Positions 37,843-47,913 of a DNA stretch of 64,000 bases are shown one piece after another. The notes under the pieces were generated by a model. The model ran no database searches and was not told the DNA's origin. It worked only from the letters and a program-made list of their open reading frames with translations. Each line of letters opens with the position of its first letter. Position 1 is the stretch's first letter. The translations under genes and the position numbers were made by a program. The stretch is from Paragonimus westermani (Eukaryota > Platyhelminthes > Trematoda > Plagiorchiida > Troglotrematidae): assembly GCA_008508345.1 (NCBI GenBank), contig QNGE01003739.1, positions 1 through 64,000 on the forward strand. Reading direction: 5' to 3'.

Positions 37843-37887
37843 GCACTAGACTCGAGTTTCGCTCTCAATAGAGCTCATCAGTAGTGC
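37843..37887 (-). ncRNA. Type I hammerhead ribozyme, intact core
   Basis: On the minus strand, stem I GCACTA (37887-37882) pairs with TAGTGC (37848-37843). The core box CTGATGA occupies 37881-37875. Stem II GCTCT/AGAGC (5 bp, loop ATTG) covers 37874-37861, followed by GAA at 37860-37858. Stem III is very short, ACT-CG-AGT (37857-37850), and the cleavage-site triplet is GTC, with predicted self-cleavage after 37849. All invariant core bases are present and all three stems pair perfectly. Stem I is the open one, so it is type I. A 3-bp stem III closed by a 2-nt loop is typical of metazoan retroelement hammerheads, which are thought to work best as dimers. Confidence 0.88.
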
Positions 37888-37898
37888 ATATGCTTGCT

Positions 37899-37966
37899 GG
37901 CACGGCCGGGATTTGAACTCCGACCATTCCAATCATGAGGCAACCGTGTTGACCACCGCGCGTGCC
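37899..37966 (-). promoter_or_regulatory. tRNA-like pol III promoter of the hammerhead element
   Basis: On the minus strand the 68-nt segment begins GGCACG and ends CGTGCC, a 6-bp terminal pairing. The A-box-like part is CGGTGGTCAACACGG and the B-box-like part GGAGTTCAAATCCC. The T stem has mismatches, so this is a decayed tRNA-related sequence. It ends 11 nt before the ribozyme starts, so a pol III transcript would include the hammerhead. Confidence 0.7.
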
Positions 37967-38276
37967 ATTGACCTCACGTTAGGCACGACCGAATGATCAA
38001 ATCTGAACGCTCAACCACTCTGGCTTGTGAACAATGATCAGGTTGCCCAATCGTCTCGAGAGGAGACACAGTCTTTAGTTGATGAAAATTTCCAGATTCG
38101 TTCAAAATGGTGCAGTACTTCGACGTGTGTTAGACTGATTGCAGAAACTGCCATAATGGAAAGCAGCTTCCACAGAACGCACTTCTAAACAGTTAGGCAA
38201 GAGTACATTCACTCCAAACAAACAACATGTGGCGAATCTGCTAGCATCAGTAGATTTCTCTGAAATGGTCACTCAC

Positions 38277-38747
38277 CAAACGAATGAGTGCGGGAGGCAA
38301 CAAACTACCCGTGTGTTCATTGTGATAGCACAAATGCCACTCAGTATGATCCGTTGAACTCGATGTATGGAGTAGAGCCCACAAATTTGTACTTTCTTCT
38401 GCACGACGGATAGCACGTGCGAAACATGTCATCGCCATTTCCAGTTGTTCTGTGTCTGCTCCTGATCGCGCAGTATATCGTGCTACGTCCCGTAACAGTC
38501 CACGATAAGCTGTCAAACGTAGTCTGGGAAGGTCCGCCAGTTCGAGCAAATAACGAAATGATATGTTAGATCGTTTGAGCCATGGAGCTACGGTGATTTC
38601 TGAGCCATCCGCGGTTGTTGACAAGTCAGGAATAGGGTCAGAAATGGAGAACAACACTTCGGATTCGGCACCGTTTAACTTCGTCACATGTTTTACCAGC
38701 GCATCCAAATGGATCAGGTATACTGTGTATTGTTCCATGGCCTCCGG
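38277..38747 (-). CDS. RhoGEF DH-domain exon 3 (471 nt), C-terminal half of DH
   Basis: The acceptor follows a T-rich tract (TTTTTTGTTTTGTTTATGCGAAG) and the donor is GTGAGT. The exon is 157 codons, phase 0 at both ends; an alternative acceptor would start it at 38741. Dbl-homology domains activate Rho GTPases by nucleotide exchange. Residues 1-30 (EAMEQYTVYLIHLDALVKHV) fit the helix that follows the Y-x-x-Y pattern of DH domains. Residues 66-92 (YLLELADLPRLRLTAYRGLL then RDVARYT) fit the conserved helix usually reading L-x-x-P-x-Q-R-x-x-x-Y-x-x-L-L-x-x-L, though the Q is lost. The following DTEQLEMAM and AIRRAEESTN fit the last helix. The remaining 30 residues are not PH-like by eye. An UNC-89/obscurin type protein is possible but unproven. 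Confidence 0.72.
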
Positions 38748-40307
38748 CTTCGCATAAACAAAACAAAAAACCATGTGTTAATAAGTTGCCTAGATGGAAA
38801 CGCTTTGCAAAAACATAACCCCGGAAAAAATACCCTCGTGAAACAGTCGTGAAAAAATGACTGAAATTGAGGTCTTAATGAATCAGCACTTCAACTACTG
38901 GGGCGCTTTTATGTAGTACATTCTGATGATCAACGGGTAATAAATCATCTGACGTGTCTGCTAAACAAACTTTGCCTGATCTATTGGACCATCGATCAAC
39001 AAATTGAATAATGTAGTACATTTCTTGAGGAACAGAAGAGCTGAATACTACCCATATGACATTTTATCTGAACGAACAGTTAAGATGATAATGATATTTA
39101 GCCGACAGAACAGCTGAGTTTCATACACGAGTCAGACGAGAGGAATTACTGTTAGTTAGTACTGATCAACCAGCTCCGTTGCTGTGTTTTAAATGATACA
39201 TTTGCAGAGTTCAGCTGTGTCTAAACGTTCGAATTGAATATGAACGACGTATTTCACTTTTCTATTCGAGTATAGTCGATTGTGTTAGCATAGTAGCCTG
39301 TGTGAATTGGTACCGCAAACCAAGTACGGGATCTAGAAAACTGGGAGAGTTTAGAACCATGTTAGCCTTGCTTCCTGCCGATAAAGGCAACAACTTGTTT
39401 TTGAGGTATTGTGTATAAAAGTCTCTGATGATTCACTGGTAGACATGCCACTGGTTTAGTGTGTAATACTGTTCGGAAGAAATGTGCGAATCACCATCGC
39501 TGTTTTCTCCAAGTGCCTTTTCTCCTTCTAAAATGTTCAACACAACAGGTACATCAAGTGGTTCGATGATTCACATTCACGTTTTGTTTTTCCTGATTAT
39601 TTATTGTTCGCATTTCTCGTTCTTACGCCGTTGTAATCTGTAGTCTGGTTGGTGTGTGAAAACTATTTCACACTCCAAGCAGCATGCGAATATGAAACAT
39701 GGGAATCTCAGGTGAATAATGTCTGTAGGCGATACTACGGATGAAGAAGCGTTTGGCGTAAAAGCTTTGTGACCTGAAACGGCGAACACAGAAATGAATC
39801 CAACATTGTACAAGACACAGGAAACTGTATTCTGGTGATGTTGCCAAACACATCAGCTGGCTGCTGTGGTAGTGTCGAGTATGTTAATTGCAGTCATAAG
39901 AGAGTTTATACAAACGTATTATGAATTATGAACAGACTATTCCAACCATCTTAGCTTATAAATTAAACACAGTTCCCAGCTGATCGCAGCTGTCGTATTC
40001 AGACGGGTTTTTAAATCAACCGTCTGTGAAAAGAAGGATAGTACACAAGTTTCACCTTAATTGATACTTGTCAATAGTTCCATGAATGAAAGTTGAACCT
40101 CCGGTAAACTGAACTGGGTACAGAATCGTAGGGCATGACAAAAATGTCGAGTCTAACCTTTTAGTTTGTGAGGTTGCCGGGGATGTCTTTATGAATGCGA
40201 AATATGTGACCAGCCGCTAACTTTGTAGTAAATAAATTTGCTAGTGGCTAAAAGGATGCTCCTTGTAAACTTCAACGAAATCTGTAATTTAGAGTTAAGA
40301 AAACCCC

Positions 40308-40352
40308 CAGTTTCTGATAGACTTGAACCAGGGACAGGAACAGCATGCCTAT
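40308..40352 (-). repeat. Degenerate tRNA-like fragment, foldback family
   Basis: On the plus strand 'gacttgaaccagggacagga' followed by 'acagcatgcc' matches the B-box side of 26743-26821 ('gattcgaaccagcgacagaa...acagcatgcc'). About 40 nt later the text 'cacactacttattagtggcg' resembles the flank after the foldback at 27183-27200. Confidence 0.5.
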
Positions 40353-40399
40353 ACAATTAAGTTAACCATAAATTAACAGATGTCACACTACTTATTAGT

Positions 40400-41279
40400 G
40401 GCGCAATTCACTATCTTTAACTTGCTTGTGAAGTCCTACTCTTCAACAGGTCGGCTTCTGCGTCTCTTCTGAAGGCAATTGGATAACCTGAACATTACGC
40501 AAAGGTAACTGAACAGCCCAGCTTATACGTGTAATTCAGTTATGTCTAATGAGAAGTCAGTGGTGTAGTGATAACCATGACCATCTAAGTAAAGCAGCAA
40601 CCCAAGTTCAACTCTAGGCTGCTGTAAGGAAATATACAACTGACAAATTCTAACCAGAATGAAACTCGAGTTTAGTACTTCTTCCCAAAATAGTTTGGCT
40701 AAAAGATTTTTCTGATTATCAACCGTGAACGTTGTTCACTTCATAGTTTTCACTGGTTTATAACAATAATACAAAATGTACTGGCACTTGTCCTATAAAG
40801 AAATATAGCGAGCCACTTAGGGTAGTGGCGGGTTTGGATAATGGAATATTACACAGGATGTTAATTTGGTTTTTGTGAAATGATTGTCAACTTTCTTGTG
40901 GAACCCGACAGCGTTCAAAATGAACTTGCGTATTCGCTTGTGTGGCTATCTTGGTCAAGTGTTCATGATTCACTTCTGAAATACACTGTGTGACTGGCGA
41001 ACAACAGATAGAACTAGAACAGGATAGTGAGAATTTGTTGATGTCGATTGGTTAGTTAGCTCCGACTGCTAATTTTGATGCCCACTTGTTTTTCTAACTT
41101 TGTGGGTTAAGTGGTAGACGCTTCATCAACTGTTCGTCAGAGTGTGTTATTCCGTTAGGTAGTCCAAACTTTATAATCTAATTGTCACGCTGAATGAACG
41201 GCTGGCTTGAAGAATGGCCTGAAGTTACCCAAGGGTTGATTCATATCTACCAGTGTGTGGTCAAGCTAAACTTCTTTTT
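40400..41279. other. Intron DNA, nothing recognised
   Basis: Part of the 4.8-kb intron between DH exons. No motif was found. Confidence 0.4.
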
Positions 41280-41450
41280 CAAGTTAACCATCACTCACAT
41301 TTGATCGCAACCTTCGCATTCAAATAGACTTTCCAGCCAGCCACTTTCGAAAAGAAGCACTAGACTCGAGTTTCGCCCTCATTAGAGCTGTGATCAAATG
41401 TGAGTGATGGTCAACTTGAAAATAAACCAAATCCCCGACTACTCTTCAGT
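41280..41450. repeat. Hairpin of two head-on hammerhead-family fragments
   Basis: 27-nt arms (41280-41306 and 41392-41418, CATCACTCACATTTGATC and its complement) flank an 85-nt centre. The left piece follows the 3' part of the 37759-37990 element and enters its ribozyme. It keeps stem I 3' strand, the GTC site, stem III, GAA and a stem II with one G-U pair, on the minus strand at 41388-41357. It is cut just before CTGATGA, where an inverted end of a second copy begins. The right piece (41392-41441) matches 63904-63953 in inverse orientation with one visible difference. The ribozyme is therefore dead here. Confidence 0.75.
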
Positions 41451-42290
41451 AATCATCCACTTCATCAAACTTTTTGAGACCTTCACGCTGTCGGTCGATA
41501 AGTTGTTCTCTGAGATTCATGGGTTGAGCTCCTGAAACTAGTTTGGAACGACGACTGCTTTCATTGCACAACCGCCATCCCAGCCTGCATTATTTACGGT
41601 GTAGTGTAAACTGGTTCTCACACTTATCTCCTGACTCATTCGCCTTCACTCTCGTTTAGGTCGGGGTGGTCAGCTCATGAGGGCGCCGATTTAAGGTTAG
41701 ACTTTTACAAAGTTCACACCATCCGGCATCAACCCACGATCTGTGATGAACTACCGATTTATCCAGAATAAAACCCGAATAGTTCGTGTGGTTCCTTTTT
41801 GGATCACAATAACCAAAGCTTGTGTAGCGGTAAGGGTTCACGACAAATCTTCGAAGTTAAATGAGGTTTTCTAAAGAAACATTAGCAGTTTGAAACAAAC
41901 GAGCTCACCTTCATGTGCAGAGGGCCATTTAGTGGAAAAGGAGAGACTAAACTATTGTCACTAATTAGGGCGGGTGAATAGTGTGGTGTAATGATTGGAA
42001 TTGGGAGCATGCGATAACCCTAGAAGTTGTGCTTGAATTAACACCTCCAGCGTAGACGATGCGGAGGAGTTCTGTAGCTGGTTTCAGTGAACAACAATCA
42101 TCCGTGGGAAAAAATCACATGGATTTACATATGTAAATCCCTTTCTCTTGACGTCAGTGGCACACGTAATGCCACAGGATGAGATTATGATTGGCCGGCC
42201 ACTTAATAAACGAATTGGAGAACAACAGAAGTTGTGGCAAGTATATGTAAAAGGCCCAACACACCCAAGTGGTCATTCAGAATGAAAGTG

Positions 42291-42856
42291 AGTTGACGGA
42301 CACGTTTCGAGAAATTCATCATCCCATTTACATTTCCGAATAAAGCATGAGAACGACGCAGTTACACCTGGACAACCAGAAATCAACCAAGTCAGTCCAA
42401 TCCATCAGTGGTGTGGTATGGACAGTCTGCCAATGTTAACTCAGGGTGAATGGAATGTGCGTTCGTGGGTGGGCGAATAGTGGGCAGAACACATGACAGA
42501 TACAGGTCACAAATCGAACCCCTGTCAGTGTTTCCGTGTCGTCTATTGAACGCCTAGACAGCAGTCAGGGTAACACAACGTCGCAACATAGTGACGACTA
42601 AAATGATCGCCATCCGATTACGTCAGTCCGTGTTATGTGGTCACAAGAAGCTCATACAAGCTCTTGAACTTTCATGGCCACGAACGCACATTCCATTCAC
42701 CCTGAGTTAACATTGGCAGATTGTCCAGAACACACCACTGGTGGCTTGGACTGACTTGGTTGATTTCTCGTTGTCCAAATGTGACTACGTCGTTCTCATG
42801 CTTTATTCGGAAATGCAATTCGGGTGGCGAATTTCTCGGAAACATGTCCGTCAACT
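42291..42856. repeat. Large inverted repeat, about 178-nt arms
   Basis: Arms 42291-42468 and 42678-42856 are diverged inverted copies (shared text includes ACTCAGGGTGAATGGAATGT and TTTCCGAATAAAGCATGAGA). They are separated by 209 nt. An open frame runs through the right arm on the minus strand (42672-42884), whereas the left arm has stops in that frame. The element type is unknown; it does not match the tRNA-like families. Confidence 0.75.
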
Positions 42857-43596
42857 TGTCTCTCTTCCGAAACTGTTTGTTCAATGCTGATTTCGTATTC
42901 TGAAGTGGCTTTGTATTGGCCGGCTGATGGATTGCCTATTGTGTCGGGGTTTGCATAACCGTCGAATCGAGTAGCTTTTCACCATATTCATACACCACCT
43001 AGACCATTTCAAGCCATCAGACAGAATTGCAGCACACTATGATGATCTGAACGCACCCTACTTTTCAGGAGCAGTTTTCAAACTGTTGATCGTTGCATAC
43101 ATTAAGGGTTAGAGGAGTAACCGTTAACAATTTATAATGTGACTGATAAACCGAGTGAATGTAATAATTGCGGGCTACAAACAAGCTGCACATTACATCT
43201 AAACGAGTGTCTGAATTTGTTTCTTCCTGAGATAATCTATGTTGTTTCAGCTTGCAAAGTTCGTTTGACAGGTGTTGCGGTGATCGCGACGTTGTCCGTT
43301 GCTTTGACCAGTAAAATTACCACAGGAACATATGCAGGAACAGCATACTCATTGCTTGAACATGCAACCGCCACAAATTTGTTCGGAATACACACAAGAT
43401 GTGATCAGCCACGTCATCGAACAATTGATTCACACACATTTCGTCTAATTTTCACGTTTTTTTTCAGGTGAGGAACGCTAACACCGTTAACAGAACGACC
43501 GGAATTAAAGCAAAGAGAAAGTTTGTGAAAATCCATCAATGTGCCACGAATGTGCATTTTCAACAAATTTGCTTCAAGCGATAATTCTGACCTCAC

Positions 43597-43780
43597 CTGT
43601 TTGACGAAACATTCCGTAGCGAACTGTGCGTTCCAGGTCGACGCGATCAGATCACCTAAAAGTTTGCTGACAAATAAGAATCGTAAATATAGATCTGGTA
43701 AAACGTGGTCCAGTGATCGGTTATTTTTAGTTAACTCGAGTATATTGTAAATATATTCGGAAAAAATACCTTCTTCAAAA
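43597..43780 (-). CDS. RhoGEF DH-domain exon 2 (184 nt), middle of DH
   Basis: The acceptor is CAGTCTTTGCCTTCAG and the donor CAG|GTGAGG, both strong. The exon carries 1 base and 61 codons: it accepts the phase-2 donor at 58987 (junction codon Asn) and leaves phase 0, matching the acceptor at 38747. The reading starts FEEGIFSEYIYNILELTKNN and includes LPDLYLRFLFVSKLLGDL and NAQFATECFVKQ. It fills the place of DH helices 2 to 4, where the usual pattern is a helix around F-x-x-x-L-x-x, a loop and a V-G-x-x-F-L helix, but similarity is low. It was assigned by position and phase more than by motif. The DH region, about 250 residues, is longer than the usual 180-200. Confidence 0.62.
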
Positions 43781-44708
43781 CTGAAGGCAAAGACTGAGTG
43801 CTCCAGTCTCAATTGTATTGAGTACAATTACGCCCATTCGAAAATCCACATAGCATCTGCTCAGCCATAAACACAACAGTACGAAATACTTGATTGAGAA
43901 GAATGTTGGTGTAATTGATATATTCACAACATTGTTAGTCGAAATTAATAAATATTCGTTTGGATATTTGCACACCAGTTTTGTTTGAACTCATCCAGTG
44001 ATGGTTTATCAGCAGTACAGTTGAAACACATTACAGTGGTATTACGAGCTAATGCAACTTTTTGGATGAGCTGTCAGTGTGTAGTTTTCGCAACTAACAA
44101 CTTAACCTCGTTACTAATCTGCCCGTCACAACCAGACTGTGACGACTTGCGCACCTCAATGACCTATTGGGCTAAATCAGTTAATGTGACAACCACATTG
44201 ACAGACACATACCAGGCAGACCTATGGGTGGAAGTCTGACAAACCACAGTCTCCTGGTCCTCCAGAATGAGGGTTGGAGAAAGTTCGGCATTTTGTCCTG
44301 AAAAAAGTGCTAATTGTGGTATGTTATCAATCGTCGGTGGCCTTAGTCCAGAGGCTTCGGTTCAGAACCCTAATCGTTCTCTTGTCTAGGTCAAGCGTCC
44401 TGACAGTGTCTCAAATCATATACAACCGTGAATACTCACAACATTGCTAATCCCACATTGTATCGTCCGGGTTGCCCTCTCTGTTGCATACAGCAGGGTG
44501 AGTAGGCGGAAACGTACCACTGTTGACCCCTTCCCCAACTGATCTATCAAATTTAGCTCTAAGGCTACACTCTACCCCTAGTTCTAGCGATTACTCTACT
44601 GGTCTCGCAACAGATATAACTATTCATAGCAGCACTGTGTTGATAGGTGTTAACTCTCACCCTTCAACCTCAGGTCCCCTTTGTCCACGCCTTAGAATTA
44701 TAATCCGA

Positions 44709-45480
44709 CTTAATATAGGTGCTTTCAACGTTCGCACTCTAAATCAGGTAGGCCAACAGGCTGCTTCCCTGCAAGCTTTAGAAACGTTGAATCTCCATGC
44801 CTGCTACATTTCAGAGACTAGAATCCAAGACAGTAGTCAACGTGTGGAACTAACAGTACCGCAGTGTTTATCCGATATCGGTTATGCGCTTTGGGTGATC
44901 CCACTATTGTGGCTACCTGTCAAGGTGCAGCAGTTATGATCCACAGCACAGCGGCCGCAGCCGTATTGGTAGATTGGATTCCTGTTTACAGTGGACTTTG
45001 TGCTGTCCGCTTGGCGGGTTCCGTTAAAGCCAGCTCTAGAGGTAAGCCTACAAAAATCTTTACATCATGTCTGCTTAGCCTTCAACTGACTGCCGGGACA
45101 CTGGCCACCAAGGATGCCTTCTATTCGAATCTGGCCGTTCTCCTTCGGTCGACGCATGTTTCCTATGTAGTCATTCTGACCAGATATATCAACAACTAGG
45201 TCGGCTGCCTAGGTGAGGCCGTCTGTCGTTTAGGTGGTAGGTTTGGGATAGCACCATATCGTCCAGACAATGACGGCCATTGTTACACTTGTGCGCTGAG
45301 CATAAGCTACTTTTAGCCCGCACCAGTTTTAGGCATCATGCACGACATCGTTATACTTGGTTCCTGCCTTCTCCAAACCGGTCTCCGATAAATCACATAG
45401 CCGTTAGTTATAGGTGGTGGGGCTCCATTCAGTACTGTCCTGCTTGTTGGGCACATAATTGGATTCAGATAAGGCGTTTA
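44709..45480 (+). pseudogene. Endonuclease domain of RTE-like element 2, broken
   Basis: The reading NIGAFNVRTLNQVGQQAASL is close to the canonical start of the domain and is better kept than in copy 1. HACYISETRIQDSSQRVEL keeps the catalytic Glu in the S-E-T-R motif. A frameshift near 44880 is followed by LVDWIPVYSGLCAVRLAGSV. The A-G-D-x-N motif is replaced by VVILTRYINN before a stop. After another shift, MLHLCAEHKLLLARTSFRHH and INHIAVSYRWWGS follow, where the D of D-H is changed to N. Confidence 0.8.
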
Positions 45481-46635
45481 TAGGTGGATTATTTGTCCTC
45501 ACTTTTCGTTGGCGATTATCCCATCGACAGTAACGACTAGCTGTTGAAAAACCGGCTATACCGTCGCTGAAGGGTGGGAACCAAACCACTTAGAATGAAT
45601 TTTAGCAATTCTACCTCCGGAGGTCTTCATGGCCTTTGGATTGAAATCTTACAAAGCAATCAAAAATTAGGTACTATGGTATGCGGCGCGGAGTTCGCAG
45701 GGTGAACCTCATTGGATTTCAGGTAGAGCCCTTGAGTTGTTAGAAGTCAGACGGAACATTCCCCGTAGCAGTTTACATAACAGGCTCAGGAAAACCATCC
45801 ATAGGATGCTGAAACTTAACACTACCGCCGATCGTGTGGCTTGGTTAATGGAGAAAGTCAAGAAAATGGAAACTGTTTGCGTTAGGGAACATCAGCAAAC
45901 TATTCAAGCCTATCCATGCTACTGGTCCACAGCATCCGTTTCTCAGTGAAGCTGTCAGCGAGGCAGATGACACACTCATCTATAATAAGTTCAGGAGATT
46001 AGAGCGATGAGCGGAACACTGTGTTGTTGCCAAAAACTCATAATGTAGCACCTTAGTCGGTAGATTCAGGGTTGCCTATCAAAATTAAATTTCACAATTG
46101 TAATTCGGTTTTCATACGTAATATGGCTGATGGCTGAGGTGACCGTGTACCGGCAGTTTTTGAAGAAAGTGAGCAGGCTTTAGCAGAAGCCTAGATTTAG
46201 TTGTTTTAAATTGTGTGGACCACGGAGACGATCCATGCATACTGAGTCATTTGATAAAGGTTACTATATTTAAGGCAGGAGTCCAAAGCTCTCGTGAAGA
46301 CTATACAAGAATTCCCTTGACCACAGTCATCATTAGGATTCTAACATTTTGTACGATCTTCTACGAAGACGTTGAGCAACGCATAACGATAAAACAACGA
46401 TCTAAACTAATAAACCTGGGACTGGATCACAGCGCCATGGTACTCAGTGGTTTCGATCGACAGATCGTTACCTAAAAATAGATTATAATTTGGTGCCGGG
46501 AGGGCCAGTAGAGTTCTTTCGAGCAGTCAAGAGGTTAACAAACAATGGAAACCAGTCCAGTTCCAACAGAGCGATGGACGCACCATCTGAGCAAAGTATG
46601 GTAACAGGCAACTGGCTATTCGTAGAACTTTTTGA

Positions 46636-46699
46636 TGAGACCCATTTGTGAAAAAGTTAGGGATTCGGCTGGATTCGAACCAGCGACGGACGTAGCATG
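46636..46699 (-). repeat. tRNA-like fragment of the foldback family, cut by gap
   Basis: It starts with the family tip TGAGACCCATTTGTGAAAAA and continues through the acceptor 3' strand and B box (GGATTCGAACCAGCGAC), then ends at the N at 46700 in the AGCATG block. It lies inside RTE relic 2, either as a nested insertion or as a wrong contig join; the rest of the tRNA-like unit is missing. Confidence 0.7.
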
Positions 46700-46700
46700 N
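46700..46700. other. One-base assembly gap
   Basis: A single N separates the tRNA-like fragment from the reverse transcriptase text, which begins at once with VRQGCPL. Confidence 0.98.
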
Positions 46701-47600
46701 GCGTACGTCAAGGCTGTCCGCTGACACCATTTTTGTTTAATTTCGTCATAGACGAAATAATGGTGAACTGTCACCGACACTCACAAGATGTCGGCATGCA
46801 CCTTTCATCTGATGAATGACTAACTGATCTTGACTATGTTGATGGCAAAGTTTTGTTGTCTGACAATTTCCGTGAAGGACAAAAAAATGCTAGAAGCTAT
46901 TTCACACTTTGTTACGCACATCGAAGTGTGCCTTTCAGCCTCAAAGTGCAAAGCGCTTCTGCAAGACGGCTATGATTTCGTAAATCTGATGTTGTATAGT
47001 GAAGTTATGGAAGCTGTTTACCAATTCGTATACTTGGAGAGCTGCATCAGTGGCAGCAGTGGAGGTGTAGGGAATGAAGTAGGGCCAGAATAGTGTTAAC
47101 TAATTTACGACACCTCCAGTGATAGAGAGGCATCTCTTTCGTGCATACAAGACAGTTTCACTTTACGACTGGGAAACCGGGCCGCTCAGGGTAGAAGACG
47201 CGAACTGTCTTCAGGTATCAGACCACCGGTCTGCGTTCGAGTAGACAATGAAAAGGTAAAGAAGTGGGCATTCGTTAGTGAAATTCTGGCAAATTCTTTT
47301 GTTCGGTATTTACACCTGCAGAGACTCAGGTGACTAGGCCGTGTACTAAGGATGCCAGCTAGTCGTCGGCCACGCCGGCCATTCTTTGACGACAATGTGG
47401 CCGACTGGCGTAAAGGGTGAGGTAGATAGAGGATAACCTGGCGTGGGAAAATGAAGTCAATCACTAACGGGGTGGCTACCATAGATCGGGTTCGTCTCTC
47501 GAGTTGGGGATCTCGTGAATCACAGAGTTTGTAGCTGGAGATGTTAGGTGAGGCGGCGGCCGATTGGACTCGGTCAGGTGAATGTTGTTGTCTGGCCGAG
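46701..47600 (+). pseudogene. Reverse transcriptase C-terminal half of RTE-like element 2, broken
   Basis: It begins VRQGCPLTPFLFNFVIDEIM, the motif B region. The catalytic box reads YVDG instead of Y-A-D-D in LTDLDYVDGKVLL, after an in-frame stop. In a second frame CLSASKCKALLQDGYDFVNL and VYQFVYLESCISGSSGGV follow, matching the motif that normally reads Y-L-G-S-x-I-S. The end carries LGRVLRMPASRRPRRPFF and a cluster of stops. Two active-site substitutions and several stops exclude function. Confidence 0.82.
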
Positions 47601-47913
47601 TTGTCTGTGGAGTAAGTATACTTAATGACACGGGAGGGTGAAAGCCGTAAAAAATCTATCTTGCTGATAATGCCTTATTTTAACTTATAGCTCGATTGCT
47701 TGTCTGCAGGGTGTAGGCGTCTTGCCGTTGAATAGTCCAGTATGGACGTAGCTAGTTTTGGCAGTTAGGCCCCTTCCCCCTTCCCTTCTTTTTTATCTCC
47801 TTTCCTGTATAAGATTTGCTTTTTTCTTCGTGATTGTACAAAAGTTGAACATCAGTGAAAACCAGTGGTGTATTAGTGTCCATGAGAACGATGATGTTAA
47901 CGATGATGACTAA

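Larger units (their letters stand above)
37759..37990 (-). mobile_element. tRNA-like plus hammerhead retroposon (Sm-alpha-like architecture)
   Basis: Read on the minus strand from about 37990, the element has a short leader shared with 10889-11184 and 49991-50075. A tRNA-like promoter (37966-37899) follows, then a hammerhead ribozyme (37887-37843), and a 3' part ending GTGATGGTCAACTTGAAAAT near 37759. A pol III promoter placed just upstream of a hammerhead is the published plan of the schistosome Sm-alpha short retroposons; that this is a member or relative is inference. Fragments of the 3' part recur at 33322, 41280-41450, 54501-54610 and 63903-63965. No coding capacity is seen, so mobilisation would depend on another element. 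Confidence 0.8.
44463..47913 (+). mobile_element. RTE-like non-LTR retrotransposon relic, copy 2
   Basis: Same plan as copy 1 and same strand. The endonuclease begins near 44709 and a linker piece with SEAVSEADDTLIYNKFRRLE lies at about 45948-46007. The polymerase resumes right after the gap at 46700, and the C-terminal LGRVLRMPASRRPRRP segment is at about 47330-47380. The 3' untranslated part has a pyrimidine tract (47770-47800) and ends in a TGATG-rich tail at about 47891-47911. A tRNA-like fragment and the N at 46700 interrupt it. It is many times frameshifted and not active. Confidence 0.85.

Noticed and set aside
43139..43471. 110-codon plus-strand frame ending near a TTTTTTTTCAG acceptor-like site
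   Set aside because: No motif; the strong exon in this area (43597-43780) is on the other strand, and the acceptor-like site has no exon with a donor behind it.
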